Shown here one piece after another: positions 47,385 to 56,924 of a stretch of 64,000 bases of DNA. The position numbers and the translations under genes were made by a program. Below the pieces are notes generated by a model. The model had not been told where the DNA came from and did not search any database. It saw only the letters and a list, made by a program, of their open reading frames with translations. The DNA comes from Paludibaculum fermentans (GTDB taxonomy: Bacteria > Acidobacteriota > Terriglobia > Bryobacterales > Bryobacteraceae). The number at the start of each line of letters is the position of its first letter. The stretch's first letter is position 1. The stretch lies in contig NZ_CP063849.1 of NCBI RefSeq assembly GCF_015277775.1, forward strand, positions 8,075,501 to 8,139,500. The letters are read 5' to 3'.

Positions 47385-50027
47385 TTAGTCCATGCGTAGG
47401 GCTGACATCGGGTCCAGACGGCCGGCTCGACGGGCTGGGAGATAGGCCGCCAGGAGCGCTACCGCGAGCAGGACCGCCGGGACCACCGCGAAGGTGGCCG
47501 GGTCGCGCGGCTCCACTCCGTATAAGAGGCCTTGCAGCAGGCCCGCTAAGGCCAGGGCTCCCGCTATGCCGGCCAGGGTTCCGGCTAGAACGAAGCGGGC
47601 ACCGGCGGCTACGATTTGCGCCGTGATCTTGGCCGGGCCCGCGCCCAAGGCGAGGCGGAGGCCGATTTCGCGGGTTCGCTCAGTGACGGAGTAGGCCAGG
47701 ACTCCGTAGACTCCTACCGCTGCCAGGAGCAGCGAGAGGATCGAGAAGCCCACCAGCAGCAGCGCGCTGAAGCGCTGGCGCGCGAGGGTTTCGCCCAGGA
47801 CTTCGTCCATGGTGCGGGCTTCGGCGATGGGCTGCGCGGGGTCGAGTTCCTGGACGATGCGGCGGGCGGGCTCGATGAGGGTGCGCGGGTCCGACTGCGT
47901 CTTCAGCAGGAGGGTCATGCCCGGGTAGTTCAGGCGGGCGTGCGGATAGTAGATCGTGGGCTCGGCCGGTTTGTCGAGCGCGCCTTCCCTGACATCTCCG
48001 ACGACGCCCACGATCTGGCCGTAGGGATTTGTCGCATCCATCAATGCGTTGATGGAGGTGCTGAGGGCTGGGGTGCCTGCGAGGAACTTCTTCGCGTACG
48101 CCTCATTGACGATGAAGCGCATGGGCGATTTTTCTTCGTTGTCGGCGGCCGTGAAGTCGCGGCCCTGCTGCACGGGGATGCCCATGGTCTGGAAATAGCC
48201 GGGCATCACGGTACGGATGACGGCGAGCAGTTCCTCGCCTGGGCGCGGAGCGGGCCGGCCTTGGATTGCGGTGTAAGTGCCGGCCGCGTCGCCGTCGAAG
48301 GGGAGATAGCTGACGGCGCTGGCGGACTGCACACCGGGCAGTTGACCGAGGCGGGCGAGCGCCTGTGTAAAGAAGCGGGTGCGCCGGTACTCGGGCTTAT
48401 ACTTCGCGGCCGGGAGTGAGACGCGAAACGTCAGCAGGTTGGCCGGGTTGAGGCCGGAGGAGACGGATTGCAGGCCGGTGAGGCTTTGGAAGAGGAGTCC
48501 GGCACCTGTCAGGAGGATGACGGAAAGGGCGACTTCGGCGCCAACGAGCCAGGCGCGCAGGGATCCGCGCCGCGAGACTGTGCCACCGCTCTGCCGCATC
48601 ACTTCGAAGAGGTTGAAACGGGTGGCGGTCCAGGCGGGGGCGAAGCCGAAGAGCAGGCCGCTGAGTGTAGACAAGCCGACAGCGAAGACGATGATGCGCA
48701 GGTCGATGCGGATATCGGCCATGCCGGTGAGCGCTTTGGGGGCAAGGATGAGGAGGCCGAGGACGAGCCAGCGGGCCAGCAGGATGCCGGAGGCGCCGCC
48801 GATTAACGACAGGACAACGCTTTCCGTGAGCAATTGCCGCATGACTCGCCAGCGTCCGGCGCCCATGGAAGCACGCACGGCCATTTCCCGGCGGCGCGAC
48901 GCGCAGCGCGCCAGCATGAGGTTGGCAACGTTTGCGCAGGCGACGAGCAGGAGCAGGCCGACGGAGCCGAGCAGCACGAGCAGGGAGGAGCGTGTATTGC
49001 CCACGAGTGAATCGCGTAAGGATTCGACGTTCACGGTCCAGTTCTTGTTGAAGCCGGGATTGGCGGCCTCCAGTTGGCTCGCAATGGCGGTCATCTCGGC
49101 GTGGGCCTGGTCGCGTGTGACTCCGGGGTTGAGGCGGCCGGCGACCATGATGTAGCGGCCGGAGGTCTGGCGGTAGTTTCTGGCCGGATCGATGCCGAAC
49201 GGCTCCCACAGATCCGTTTCGCGATTGCGGAAGTAGAAGCCGGGGGGCATGACGCCGATGATGGTGCGCGGGGTGGAGTTGATCATCACCTTGCGCCCCA
49301 GGATGGACTCGTCACCGCCGAACCAGGACTGCCAAAGGCGGTGGCTGATGAGGATGACGGTGTCGCGGCCTGGGCGGTCTTCCTCCTCGGTGAAGAAGCG
49401 GCCGCGGTAGGGCTGGACTCCGAGCATGGGGAGCAGGTTGGCCGTCATGGCCTGTTTTTTCAGCTCTTCGGCGCGATGGCCGTCGGAGAGGACGGAGTTC
49501 AGGTAGCGGAAGGCGGCGATCTGCTGGAAGGTGCGGGTGCGGGCTCTCCAGTCGAGGTAGTTGCCGGGCGACACCACGTTCTGAGTGGAATCGACATGTT
49601 TGTGGTTTGCCTCCCAGATCATCATCAGGCGGGCGGGGTCCCGGTAGGGCAGCGGCCGGAGGAGCACGCCATCGGCGACGGTGAAGATGGAGACGCTGGC
49701 ACCGATGCCGAGGGCGATGGAGAGGGCGGCGGTGGTGGAGTAACCGGGATTGCGGCGCAGGCTGCGGAGGCTGTAGCGGAGGTCCTGCCCCCAGGTCTCG
49801 AGCCAGGCGAGGGTCCAGCGATCGCGCATGGATTCCTTCAGGGGTTCGACGCCGCCGAGCTTGAGCAGCGCCTCGCGGCGGGCTTCGGCTTCGGTCATGC
49901 CGGCGCGGAGGTTATCGTCGATGTGCATCTGGAGGTGGGCTTCGAGCTCCTCCTGGAATTCGCGCTCACGCCGGGATTGGCCGAGGAAGTTGCCGAGACG
50001 GAGGAGAAGGACTCGAAGAGCTCTCAC
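47385..50027 (-). CDS. Acidobacterial FtsX/MacB-type ABC transporter permease
   Basis: 880 residues from GTG 50027, which overlaps the PadR stop (GTGA, 50024-50027). The N-terminal ~100 residues (EFQEELEAHLQMHIDDNLRA) are the helical prefix of this family. Then a MacB periplasmic core domain (~105-330) and two FtsX-type four-helix units around residues 365-500 and ~770-880, with a second periplasmic domain between. No ATPase gene is next to it, hence 'orphan permease'. Role (efflux or mechanotransmission) unknown. Controlled most likely by the PadR regulator in the same operon. Confidence 0.9.
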   Translation of the reverse strand: MRALRVLLLRLGNFLGQSRREREFQEELEAHLQMHIDDNLRAGMTEAEARREALLKLGGVEPLKESMRDRWTLAWLETWGQDLRYSLRSLRRNPGYSTTAALSIALGIGASVSIFTVADGVLLRPLPYRDPARLMMIWEANHKHVDSTQNVVSPGNYLDWRARTRTFQQIAAFRYLNSVLSDGHRAEELKKQAMTANLLPMLGVQPYRGRFFTEEEDRPGRDTVILISHRLWQSWFGGDESILGRKVMINSTPRTIIGVMPPGFYFRNRETDLWEPFGIDPARNYRQTSGRYIMVAGRLNPGVTRDQAHAEMTAIASQLEAANPGFNKNWTVNVESLRDSLVGNTRSSLLVLLGSVGLLLLVACANVANLMLARCASRRREMAVRASMGAGRWRVMRQLLTESVVLSLIGGASGILLARWLVLGLLILAPKALTGMADIRIDLRIIVFAVGLSTLSGLLFGFAPAWTATRFNLFEVMRQSGGTVSRRGSLRAWLVGAEVALSVILLTGAGLLFQSLTGLQSVSSGLNPANLLTFRVSLPAAKYKPEYRRTRFFTQALARLGQLPGVQSASAVSYLPFDGDAAGTYTAIQGRPAPRPGEELLAVIRTVMPGYFQTMGIPVQQGRDFTAADNEEKSPMRFIVNEAYAKKFLAGTPALSTSINALMDATNPYGQIVGVVGDVREGALDKPAEPTIYYPHARLNYPGMTLLLKTQSDPRTLIEPARRIVQELDPAQPIAEARTMDEVLGETLARQRFSALLLVGFSILSLLLAAVGVYGVLAYSVTERTREIGLRLALGAGPAKITAQIVAAGARFVLAGTLAGIAGALALAGLLQGLLYGVEPRDPATFAVVPAVLLAVALLAAYLPARRAGRLDPMSALRMD

Positions 50028-50377
50028 AGAGTTTCGCCTCCGGGTTCGAAGAAGCGGGCAATGATGTCGGTGGTCTCCTGCCACTCGCGCTGTTCGCGGG
50101 CGACCTGGCGTTTGCCGGCGGCGGTGAGCTTGTAGAACTTCGCCTTGCGGTTGTTCTCGGAGACGCCCCATTCCGAGGCGATGTAGCCTTCCTGCTCAAG
50201 CTTGAGGAGGGCCGGATAGATGGTGCCGTAGTTGAGCACCAGGCGGTCGCCGCTGGTCTGCTCAATGCGGCGGGCCACGCCGTAGCCGTGGAGTGGGCCC
50301 AGGCCCTGCAGGGTCCTGAGGATCATGAGGGCCAGGGTGCCCTGCCAGACTTCGCTTTTCGCTGGTTTCCTGCCCAT
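50024..50377 (-). CDS. PadR-family transcriptional regulator
   Basis: 117 residues from ATG 50377. The winged-helix core is plain: LGPLHGYGVARRIEQ, GTIYPALLKLEQEGYI, ENNRKAKFYKLTAAGKR. PadR proteins repress genes of drug/phenolic stress or transport and are often next to permeases in Acidobacteriota. It precedes and overlaps the FtsX-type permease gene. Confidence 0.93.
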   Translation of the reverse strand: MGRKPAKSEVWQGTLALMILRTLQGLGPLHGYGVARRIEQTSGDRLVLNYGTIYPALLKLEQEGYIASEWGVSENNRKAKFYKLTAAGKRQVAREQREWQETTDIIARFFEPGGETL

Positions 50378-50453
50378 ATGGGATGCCAATACAAAGGTAC
50401 GGCAGGACCTATGGCCTGGCAATAGGAAGAGGCGAAGTTTACATGCCGGACAA

Positions 50454-50496
50454 GCAAAACCGCGCCGGACCCGGGTGGGGTGCGGCGCGGTTTTGC
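50454..50496 (-). terminator. Intrinsic terminator after the 1149-residue gene
   Basis: GCAAAACCGCGCCG (50454-50467) and its exact reverse complement CGGCGCGGTTTTGC (50483-50496): a 14-bp stem with a 15-base loop, 14 bp past the stop of the minus-strand gene. Read on the minus strand, the stem ends GGTTTTGC. It separates that gene from the padR-permease unit. Confidence 0.8.
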
Positions 50497-50510
50497 GGTT
50501 GGGCGGAGGG

Positions 50511-53500
50511 TTAGTTGGGGATCTGGAGGGTGAAGGGGTCGGCTCCGATGGTGCCCACGAGTTCCTCCAGGTATTCGGGGGCGCTGACGCGGGCCAGTTG
50601 GACGCGGGCCTCGGCGAGGCGGGCGTCCACGTCGAACTGCTGGGCGACGGCGCGGGGCAGGAAGGCTTCGAGCTCCTGGACATGGCGTGTCCAGAGGGCG
50701 ACGTCGCGCTGCTGCTTCACGGCGAGGCGCTGGTGATACCAATCGCTGGCCAGGAGGGACTCGCGCGTGAAGAGGGCGCGCAGGCGGGGATCCTGGATGG
50801 TCATGCCTTCGAAGTGGCCGTGGACCAGGACGTGGAGGAGGGCCTTGAGCGGAGGGCAGGCGGCGTCGACGCTGCCGTCCTCGAAGTAGTTGAGGGCGAC
50901 GCGCTGCTGGGCTTCGACGATGGCGTGGATGCCGGCGGCGAAGTCTTCCGGCCCCTGTTTTTCGGGGCGCAGGAGCTCCTCGGTGAAGACGGCGTCGGGG
51001 GTCTCGAAGATGCGGCCGAGGAAGCGGTCGACGAAGAGGGAGGTGACGCGGTAGCCGAGGCGGCTGGCGAGGACGACGCGGCCGTCGTGCTCGAAGTCCT
51101 CGAGCTTTTCCAGGTAGCCGTTGTCGATGAGGAATTTCGGATCGCGCTCGTCGACGCGGATGCGGCACCAGACCTCGGGCACGAGCATGCTGACGTCGTG
51201 GTCGACCTTGTATTTGGGGCCGACATAGCCGGCGGCGGTGGTGAAGCCGGCGTACTCGGTGAGGATGAAGGAGACGAGGGCGTTGTTGAGATCGACGACC
51301 GGCCAGACGGCGTTGAAGGGTCCTTTGGTGAGCGCGCCTTCACTGCCGAAGCCCGTGGTGGAGGGCGATTTGCCGGTGAGGCTGCAGATGAAGTCCATGA
51401 ACAGCTCGGGCAGTTCCTGGTAGTGGATGGGGTTGTAGACGGCCAGGGGCGGGACTCCGATTTTGGGATCGGAGGGATTGCCGCGGCGGCCGGCGAGGAC
51501 GGCGTTCACGGGGAAGTGGACGGGCTCGGTCGAAGGCACGGTGCGGTTGAGGCGGGCGCAGACTTCGGCGAGATAGGCGTCGCGCGGATCCACACGGTTG
51601 GGCACCTGCTGGAGGTAGCGCGGGTTCTTCGACGGTTTGCCGTCGATGACGCGGGCGTGGGCGGAGGAGACGATGAAGCTGCCTTCCTTGCTGTTGACGA
51701 AGTCAAACAGGAGGCGCTTCATGGGCAGGGTGTACTTGTCGAATTGGACAACGTGATCGACGAGTTCGCGGGCTTGGCCGCGGGTGATGGGCTCGAAGTT
51801 GGAGATGAAGGTGTTGGGGGTGGCGAGGTCGGCTTCGGCCTGGGCGTCGAAGCCGCGGATGACGGCGTCGTCGGGGCGCTGGAAGAGGAACGACTCGCAG
51901 TTGGTGACGAGCTTGGCGCTCTGGTTGGGGTACTTGGTGTCGAAGTCGGGCAGGGAGTTGCGCGGGACGACGACGGAGGCGGTGATGTCGTCTTCCACCT
52001 GCACCTTGTCGGCGGGGTGGAAGTCCGGGCGGAGTTTATAGATGCGCCAGGAGCCGTCGGGATCGAAGCCGACGCGGAGGTAGTTGCCGACTAATTTCTG
52101 GTTGCGGTATTTGAGTTCGTGGCCGAGGAAGCCGTTGATGCGGTCGACGGTGAAGAACTCGCGCCAATTGGAACCCCACTCCTGGCGGTAGTAGCGTTTG
52201 ACGGTGAAGACGAGCTGGCGGATGGTCTGGGGCAGGCCGCGGAGCCAGGCGTTGTGCGCGTCGCTGTATTCGGAGGAAGGCGTGAGGAGGCGGATGACGG
52301 AGCCGAGCGAACGCTCCGGGCTGAGGATGGGGCGGTTGGCGCGGCTGTCGGGCTGGGGCAGGGCGAAGATGTTGGAGAAGTCCATGGCGAGGATGCGCTC
52401 GACTTCGTCCATGTCGTGGTGGTAGTCGCGGACGAAGACGGGTCCTTCGAGCTGGGCGTTGGCGATGGACTTCGAGATCTCCGATTTGCCGCCGCCGGAG
52501 ACGGTGCAGGGCTTGTGGCAGAGGGTGCCGTGGGCGACGACGCCGACGAGGCGCCAGGCTGCGCCTTTTAACTGCTTCTCGAGGCGCAGGCGGTAGCCGG
52601 AGGGGAGGACGTAGGTTTCGCCGACGCGCAGGGTGAGACGGTGTTCGCCGTCGTCGCGGATCCATTTGACGTAACCGCCCTGGACGTTGAACTCGGCGTG
52701 CTCGGGCAGATAGAGGATTTCGGGGTAGCGGACGTCGACAGCGTAGCCTTCGGGCATGGCGCGGGCGCGGCCGTCGAGCAGGCGGAGCACGTCGTCGATG
52801 GTGCTCTTTTTGAGTTGGACGGCGCGGTCTTCGCTGAACTCCTGGCCGACGACGTAGGCGGGGAAGGCGATGGCGCCGCCGGCGTGTTCTTCCTCGGCGA
52901 GGCCGTAGAGGTTGGCGGCGAAGCTGACCTGGGTTTTGACTTCCTTCTTGCAGTAGCCGAAGTAGTTGTCGGCGATGATGGTGACCATGACGCCGCGGTG
53001 GTCGCGGCAGGCGATCTTGAAGGCGCGGCCGCCGTTGTAGGGCTCGTCTTCGGCGCGCCAGCACATCTCATCGCGGCGCTGGCGATCGGTGGCCTGGTCG
53101 TAGTGGGGCAGGCCGAGGTACTTCTTGCTGAGGCCGACGAGGTGTGGGGCGAGGATGACGCAGCCGGAGTGGCCGGTCCAATGATGGACGTCGAGGGCGG
53201 CGTTGTTCTCGGGCAGATAGGGGTCGCCGGCGTTGCCGAAGATGCTTTCGACGAAGTCGAGGTTGCTGACCAGGCTGGCGGGCGCGAAGAAGCGGATCTC
53301 CATCGACTTCTGGGGATCGCGTCCGGTGGCGGGGCAGACGATGGGGCGGAGCAGCAGGGAGACGAAGAGGCGGTCCTTATCGTCCTGGTTCGCGGTGAAG
53401 GGCAGTTCCAGGACTTCGGACGGGGGGCGGAGGGCTTCGCGCAACAGAGTGGCAAAGGCCTGTTTTGGGGCTTCCAACTTGTCGGCGGGCACGGGCAGGC

Positions 53501-53960
53501 CGCCTTCGACGATCTGGAAGAGGCCCTGGGTGGTGCGGCGGTCGCTGCGCGGGTTGTGGAGAACGCCCTGGGCGATACGGTAGGACTGCAGGTAGGGGGA
53601 CGAGAAGGAGTCCGCGTCGACGGGCAGGGACATGGCGCGCGCGAGTCCGGGGCGGTCGAGGACAAAGGTGTTGGCCGGCAGCTTAGGCGCGCCACCTGGG
53701 CAGATCTCGGATAAGTAGGAATCGAGGAACGCCTGGATGCGGGTGTCGGCCTGGCAGAGCTGCCCGCCGAGGAGCTGATCCTTCTGATAGTAGTTTCTGA
53801 GCAGGGGGCCCGCGAGTTCGAGGAAGTAGGGGTCCGCTGCGGATTTACTGGTGGGCTGGCCCAACGCTGCCAGCTTGAGATTGATATACCGGATTAACTC
53901 GACGTCCACTCTCTGTTGGGATCGATCAGATTGACTTACATCGCTACCAGAAAAAGGCAT
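50511..53960 (-). CDS. Very large cytosolic protein; probable PPi-dependent PEP carboxykinase
   Basis: 1149 residues without signal peptide or membrane helix. It has a P-loop-like SGGGKSEISKSIA (GGGKS 489-493, Lys492) preceded by CHKPC, where PEPCKs have their kinase-1a loop. Length and this loop fit the PPi-type PEP carboxykinases known from Entamoeba and Propionibacterium (~1150 residues), which convert oxaloacetate or PEP using pyrophosphate instead of GTP/ATP. I recall this from the family and could not align it, so it stays a proposal. If wrong, it is a conserved P-loop protein of unknown role. A terminator follows; SthA lies 65 bp upstream on the same strand. Confidence 0.55.
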   Translation of the reverse strand: MPFSGSDVSQSDRSQQRVDVELIRYINLKLAALGQPTSKSAADPYFLELAGPLLRNYYQKDQLLGGQLCQADTRIQAFLDSYLSEICPGGAPKLPANTFVLDRPGLARAMSLPVDADSFSSPYLQSYRIAQGVLHNPRSDRRTTQGLFQIVEGGLPVPADKLEAPKQAFATLLREALRPPSEVLELPFTANQDDKDRLFVSLLLRPIVCPATGRDPQKSMEIRFFAPASLVSNLDFVESIFGNAGDPYLPENNAALDVHHWTGHSGCVILAPHLVGLSKKYLGLPHYDQATDRQRRDEMCWRAEDEPYNGGRAFKIACRDHRGVMVTIIADNYFGYCKKEVKTQVSFAANLYGLAEEEHAGGAIAFPAYVVGQEFSEDRAVQLKKSTIDDVLRLLDGRARAMPEGYAVDVRYPEILYLPEHAEFNVQGGYVKWIRDDGEHRLTLRVGETYVLPSGYRLRLEKQLKGAAWRLVGVVAHGTLCHKPCTVSGGGKSEISKSIANAQLEGPVFVRDYHHDMDEVERILAMDFSNIFALPQPDSRANRPILSPERSLGSVIRLLTPSSEYSDAHNAWLRGLPQTIRQLVFTVKRYYRQEWGSNWREFFTVDRINGFLGHELKYRNQKLVGNYLRVGFDPDGSWRIYKLRPDFHPADKVQVEDDITASVVVPRNSLPDFDTKYPNQSAKLVTNCESFLFQRPDDAVIRGFDAQAEADLATPNTFISNFEPITRGQARELVDHVVQFDKYTLPMKRLLFDFVNSKEGSFIVSSAHARVIDGKPSKNPRYLQQVPNRVDPRDAYLAEVCARLNRTVPSTEPVHFPVNAVLAGRRGNPSDPKIGVPPLAVYNPIHYQELPELFMDFICSLTGKSPSTTGFGSEGALTKGPFNAVWPVVDLNNALVSFILTEYAGFTTAAGYVGPKYKVDHDVSMLVPEVWCRIRVDERDPKFLIDNGYLEKLEDFEHDGRVVLASRLGYRVTSLFVDRFLGRIFETPDAVFTEELLRPEKQGPEDFAAGIHAIVEAQQRVALNYFEDGSVDAACPPLKALLHVLVHGHFEGMTIQDPRLRALFTRESLLASDWYHQRLAVKQQRDVALWTRHVQELEAFLPRAVAQQFDVDARLAEARVQLARVSAPEYLEELVGTIGADPFTLQIPN

Positions 53961-54025
53961 TATGCCAGTTGTAGCATGACGGGGGTATGGTTCAGCGGGG
54001 CCTGCGGCTGTGGGTGTAACCGCTC

Positions 54026-55432
54026 TCAGTCACCCTGCATACTCTGCCGGGTCTCCAGGTCACATTGGAGGACGACGTCATGGGTGGCGGTCTCGTAGAG
54101 ATCGCCGAGGGTGGGGTAGTTGAAGCAGGCGCGCTCCAGCAGTTCGGCGCCGCCGTCAGCGAGCATCACCATCATGCCGGTGTGGGCGAGTTCCGAGGCG
54201 AGTTCGCCGATGACGTGTACGCCGAGGAGCTTCAGGTCGGACTTGCGGAACAGGAGCTTGAGGAAGCCTTTGCAGTCGCCGATGATCTGGCCACGGGCGT
54301 TCTCTGAATAGTTGGCGCGGCCGACGAGGTACTCGATGCTCTTCGCCTTGAGGGTCTCCTCGGTTTCGCCGACCATGCTGATTTCGGGGATCGTGTAGAT
54401 GCCGGTGGGCAGCAGGGCGGCCATGCGCGACCTCTCGAGAAAGCCGAACGCATGGCCCATGGCGAGACGGCCCTGGGCGGCGCTGGTGGAAGAGAGGGCA
54501 GGGAAGCCGACGACGTCTCCGGCGGCGTAGATGTGGGGAATGTTGGTCTGGTATTGCTCGTTCACGGGGATGATGCCGCGCTTGCCGAGGGTGACGCCCG
54601 CCGCCTCGAGATTCAAGCTGGCGGTGTTGCTGCTGCGTCCGGCGGCGACGAGCACCTGGTCCACTGAGAGCTTCAGGCCCGACGCGCATCCCAGATGGAT
54701 CTGGCCGGGCTGCTCCGAGTCGCAGCACTTCACCATTTCGTTTTTGTGGAATTGGATGCGCAGGTCCAGGGAGAGGGCCTTTTCCAGCGCGAGCGAGATT
54801 TCGCGGTCGAGAAAGGGCAGGAGTGAATCGCGACCGTCCAGCAGATGTACGTCGCAGCCGAGGGCCGCGAAGGTGCAGGCGTACTCGGTGCCGATGACGC
54901 CGGCGCCGATGACTGCGAGCGACTTGGGGATCGACTCGATCTCCAGCAGTTCGTCGGAGTCGTGGATGCGGTCGTCTTCGAACTTGAACTCCGGCGGACG
55001 GAAGGGGGAGGAGCCGGTAGCGATGAGGATCTTTTCGGCGCGCAGTTGGATGCGGCCGGTTTCGATGGTGTTGGCGTCGAGGAAGCGGGCGGCTCCGGCA
55101 TAGAGGTCGACGCCGCGCTGGCGGATGTTGTCGAGGACGCGGGCACGTTCGCGCGCCTTCACCTGGGTCTCGTGATACATGACGTCGCGGATGTTGGCCT
55201 CGCGACGCAGCGAGAGGTCGACGCCGTAGAGGTTGCGGGCGCGCATGCCGGTCAAGGCGAGTGCCGTTTCCCGCAGCGTCTTGCTAGGCAGGGTTCCGGT
55301 GTTGGTGGAAGCGCCACCGAGGGCCGTGTTTTTCTCGATCATGGCGACACGCTTGCCTAGCGCCGCCGCGGTGGCCGCTCCTTTTTCCCCAGCCGGACCC
55401 GAGCCAATTACGATCGCGTCGTACTCTTGCAT
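54026..55432 (-). CDS. sthA: Soluble pyridine nucleotide transhydrogenase (Si-specific)
   Basis: 468 residues, the usual SthA length. N-terminal FAD loop GSGPAGEKGA (from residue 10). The TNTGTLPSKTLRE stretch replaces the redox-active cysteine pair of lipoamide dehydrogenases and is the SthA signature. NAD(P) loop VIGAGVIGTEYA, and a dimerisation domain with IPEISMVGETEE. The enzyme moves reducing equivalents between NADPH and NADH in the cytosol. The 1149-residue gene begins 65 bp downstream on the same strand and may be co-transcribed, which would link redox balance to a PEP/oxaloacetate step. Confidence 0.93.
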   Translation of the reverse strand: MQEYDAIVIGSGPAGEKGAATAAALGKRVAMIEKNTALGGASTNTGTLPSKTLRETALALTGMRARNLYGVDLSLRREANIRDVMYHETQVKARERARVLDNIRQRGVDLYAGAARFLDANTIETGRIQLRAEKILIATGSSPFRPPEFKFEDDRIHDSDELLEIESIPKSLAVIGAGVIGTEYACTFAALGCDVHLLDGRDSLLPFLDREISLALEKALSLDLRIQFHKNEMVKCCDSEQPGQIHLGCASGLKLSVDQVLVAAGRSSNTASLNLEAAGVTLGKRGIIPVNEQYQTNIPHIYAAGDVVGFPALSSTSAAQGRLAMGHAFGFLERSRMAALLPTGIYTIPEISMVGETEETLKAKSIEYLVGRANYSENARGQIIGDCKGFLKLLFRKSDLKLLGVHVIGELASELAHTGMMVMLADGGAELLERACFNYPTLGDLYETATHDVVLQCDLETRQSMQGD

Positions 55433-55537
55433 CCTCAGTCTCTCCTTTGGCCCGAGCGCCTGATCCCCGGCGGGCCGCTTTTTCGAGTGTAGCGGGAACT
55501 GCCTCTTGGCACGGCGCTGCGCTCGGAGGATAGGCCT

Positions 55538-56821
55538 TTACGGGTCGAGCGGTTCGGTGTTATCTGCCTGCAGGGAGTCGGTCAGGGGGAGGAACTCGAG
55601 GTCGAAGCGCGAGACGCGTTTGATGACCCGGTGGGGGACGTAGCCAAGTTCCAGCTTGCAGCGGGCCGTGAAAACAGGGCTTTCGATGGAAGCGCTCTGG
55701 AACTCATCGGTGGTGATGAGAGCCGGTTTTCCAAACGGGATGCCGTAGCGGTACATGAGGCGGGCCGCGTTGCGAAGGTTGGTGGTGGTGTGACGCGCGT
55801 GCGGATCGATGAGGATTGCGCCGGCGGGGATGTGGAGTTCCTCCACCAGCAGGCGCTTCATCTCGATCGCTTCGGCCCACGGGGTCTGGTTGGGGTGGAC
55901 ATAGCCGCCGGAGACCAGGATGAGCGGGGCTTTGTGGTCGAGGTAGCGTTTGGCCGCGAGTTCGCAACGCATGCGGCCCGCGGGGGACATGCGGACGCTG
56001 ACGCTCTCAGTGCCGGAGCCGGGCACGACGATGACGGTCCAGGGGTACTTCGCCCAGGGGATGGTGCGGATACGGGCGAGGGCAGCGCGGTTCTCGCCGA
56101 GGTCAAGAGGCTCGTGCCGGCCGGCCTCGTCGCGGCGGTGGAGGCGGAGGACCTCGAGGGCGAAGTCGAGCGAGGGTTGGAAGAACAGTTTCGACTCGGG
56201 CAGGCGGTCTTCGATGACCAGGGAGGCGGCGGTTTGGATGAGGCGGCCGAAGGCGGCGGACTTGACGTCGTAGGCAGCGGAGTCGATCTGGGCATAACGC
56301 GGTTTCTGGCCCAGGGCGTAGAGGTCGAGCATGCGGTTGATGCCCTGGGCGCAGTCCTGCCAGGCGGAGGCGAGCATGTCGGGTCCGGGGTTGGATTGAT
56401 ACTTCTGGTAGAGGCCGCTGCGGCGCAGGGTGGTGCCGGTGAAGAAGCGGAGATATGGGTTGGCGGCGTAGAGGGCGCGTAACGCGGTGGAAACCTGGTC
56501 GATCTCAGCGGGGGGCCACCGCATCGGCTGGGCGTAGCATTCGGCGGCCGCGGTGGGGGTGGCGGGGCAGGCCTTGTCCGCGGCCCGGAGCGCCTGCTGT
56601 TTGCTGTCCAGCAGTTGTTTGAGGACAGGGTCAGCGGCTATGGCCTCGCGAGTACGGGCGTCCCTTTCGAGGGCGGAGAGCAGCCAGAAGTTTTTGTCGC
56701 GGACGGGATCGGCGCCCATGGCGAGCGGAGTCTTGGCGGCGGTGACGGGCTCCAGCGCGTAGAGCGGAAGGCAGCCGAGGATCAGGCCAAAGATCAGGGA
56801 TCTGGGTTGCACGCGACTCAT
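55538..56821 (-). CDS. Secreted YdcF/DUF218-family protein
   Basis: 427 residues from ATG 56821, giving signal peptide MSRVQPRSLIFGLILGCLPLYA. The N-terminal ~240 residues are helical and not recognised. The C-terminal ~180 are a DUF218 Rossmann-like domain: TVIVVPGSGTES, PLILVSGGYVHP, HARHTTTNLRNAARL and LITTDEFQSAS. DUF218 proteins may act on nucleotide or polyprenyl substrates at the envelope. The fusion of a long helical part to the DUF218 domain is less common than DUF218 alone. Confidence 0.75.
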   Translation of the reverse strand: MSRVQPRSLIFGLILGCLPLYALEPVTAAKTPLAMGADPVRDKNFWLLSALERDARTREAIAADPVLKQLLDSKQQALRAADKACPATPTAAAECYAQPMRWPPAEIDQVSTALRALYAANPYLRFFTGTTLRRSGLYQKYQSNPGPDMLASAWQDCAQGINRMLDLYALGQKPRYAQIDSAAYDVKSAAFGRLIQTAASLVIEDRLPESKLFFQPSLDFALEVLRLHRRDEAGRHEPLDLGENRAALARIRTIPWAKYPWTVIVVPGSGTESVSVRMSPAGRMRCELAAKRYLDHKAPLILVSGGYVHPNQTPWAEAIEMKRLLVEELHIPAGAILIDPHARHTTTNLRNAARLMYRYGIPFGKPALITTDEFQSASIESPVFTARCKLELGYVPHRVIKRVSRFDLEFLPLTDSLQADNTEPLDP

Positions 56822-56863
56822 TCTCGCACGGCAGGCAGTTGGAAACTCGTGAGCTGAAAAGCA

Positions 56864-56901
56864 GAACGCCCGCCGGCCCGGTTGGGGCTCGGCGGGCGTT
56901 C
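56864..56901 (-). terminator. Intrinsic terminator after the 1200-residue receptor
   Basis: GAACGCCCGCCG (56864-56875) pairs exactly with CGGCGGGCGTTC (56890-56901), 12 bp with a 14-base loop. On the minus strand it follows the receptor stop by 23 bp and is followed by CTGCTTTTC, a short T-rich tail. It also lies before the next minus-strand gene start (56821). Confidence 0.8.
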
Positions 56902-56924
56902 GAATGAACAGGACTGGCCAGAGT

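Noticed and set aside
50325-52094. Long plus-strand open frames of 350-590 codons opposite the 1149-residue gene, permease and PadR
   Set aside because: Shadow frames: they cross the padR gene, a terminator and the large gene, and have repetitive Glu/Val/Asp-rich sequence with no ribosome site or domain.
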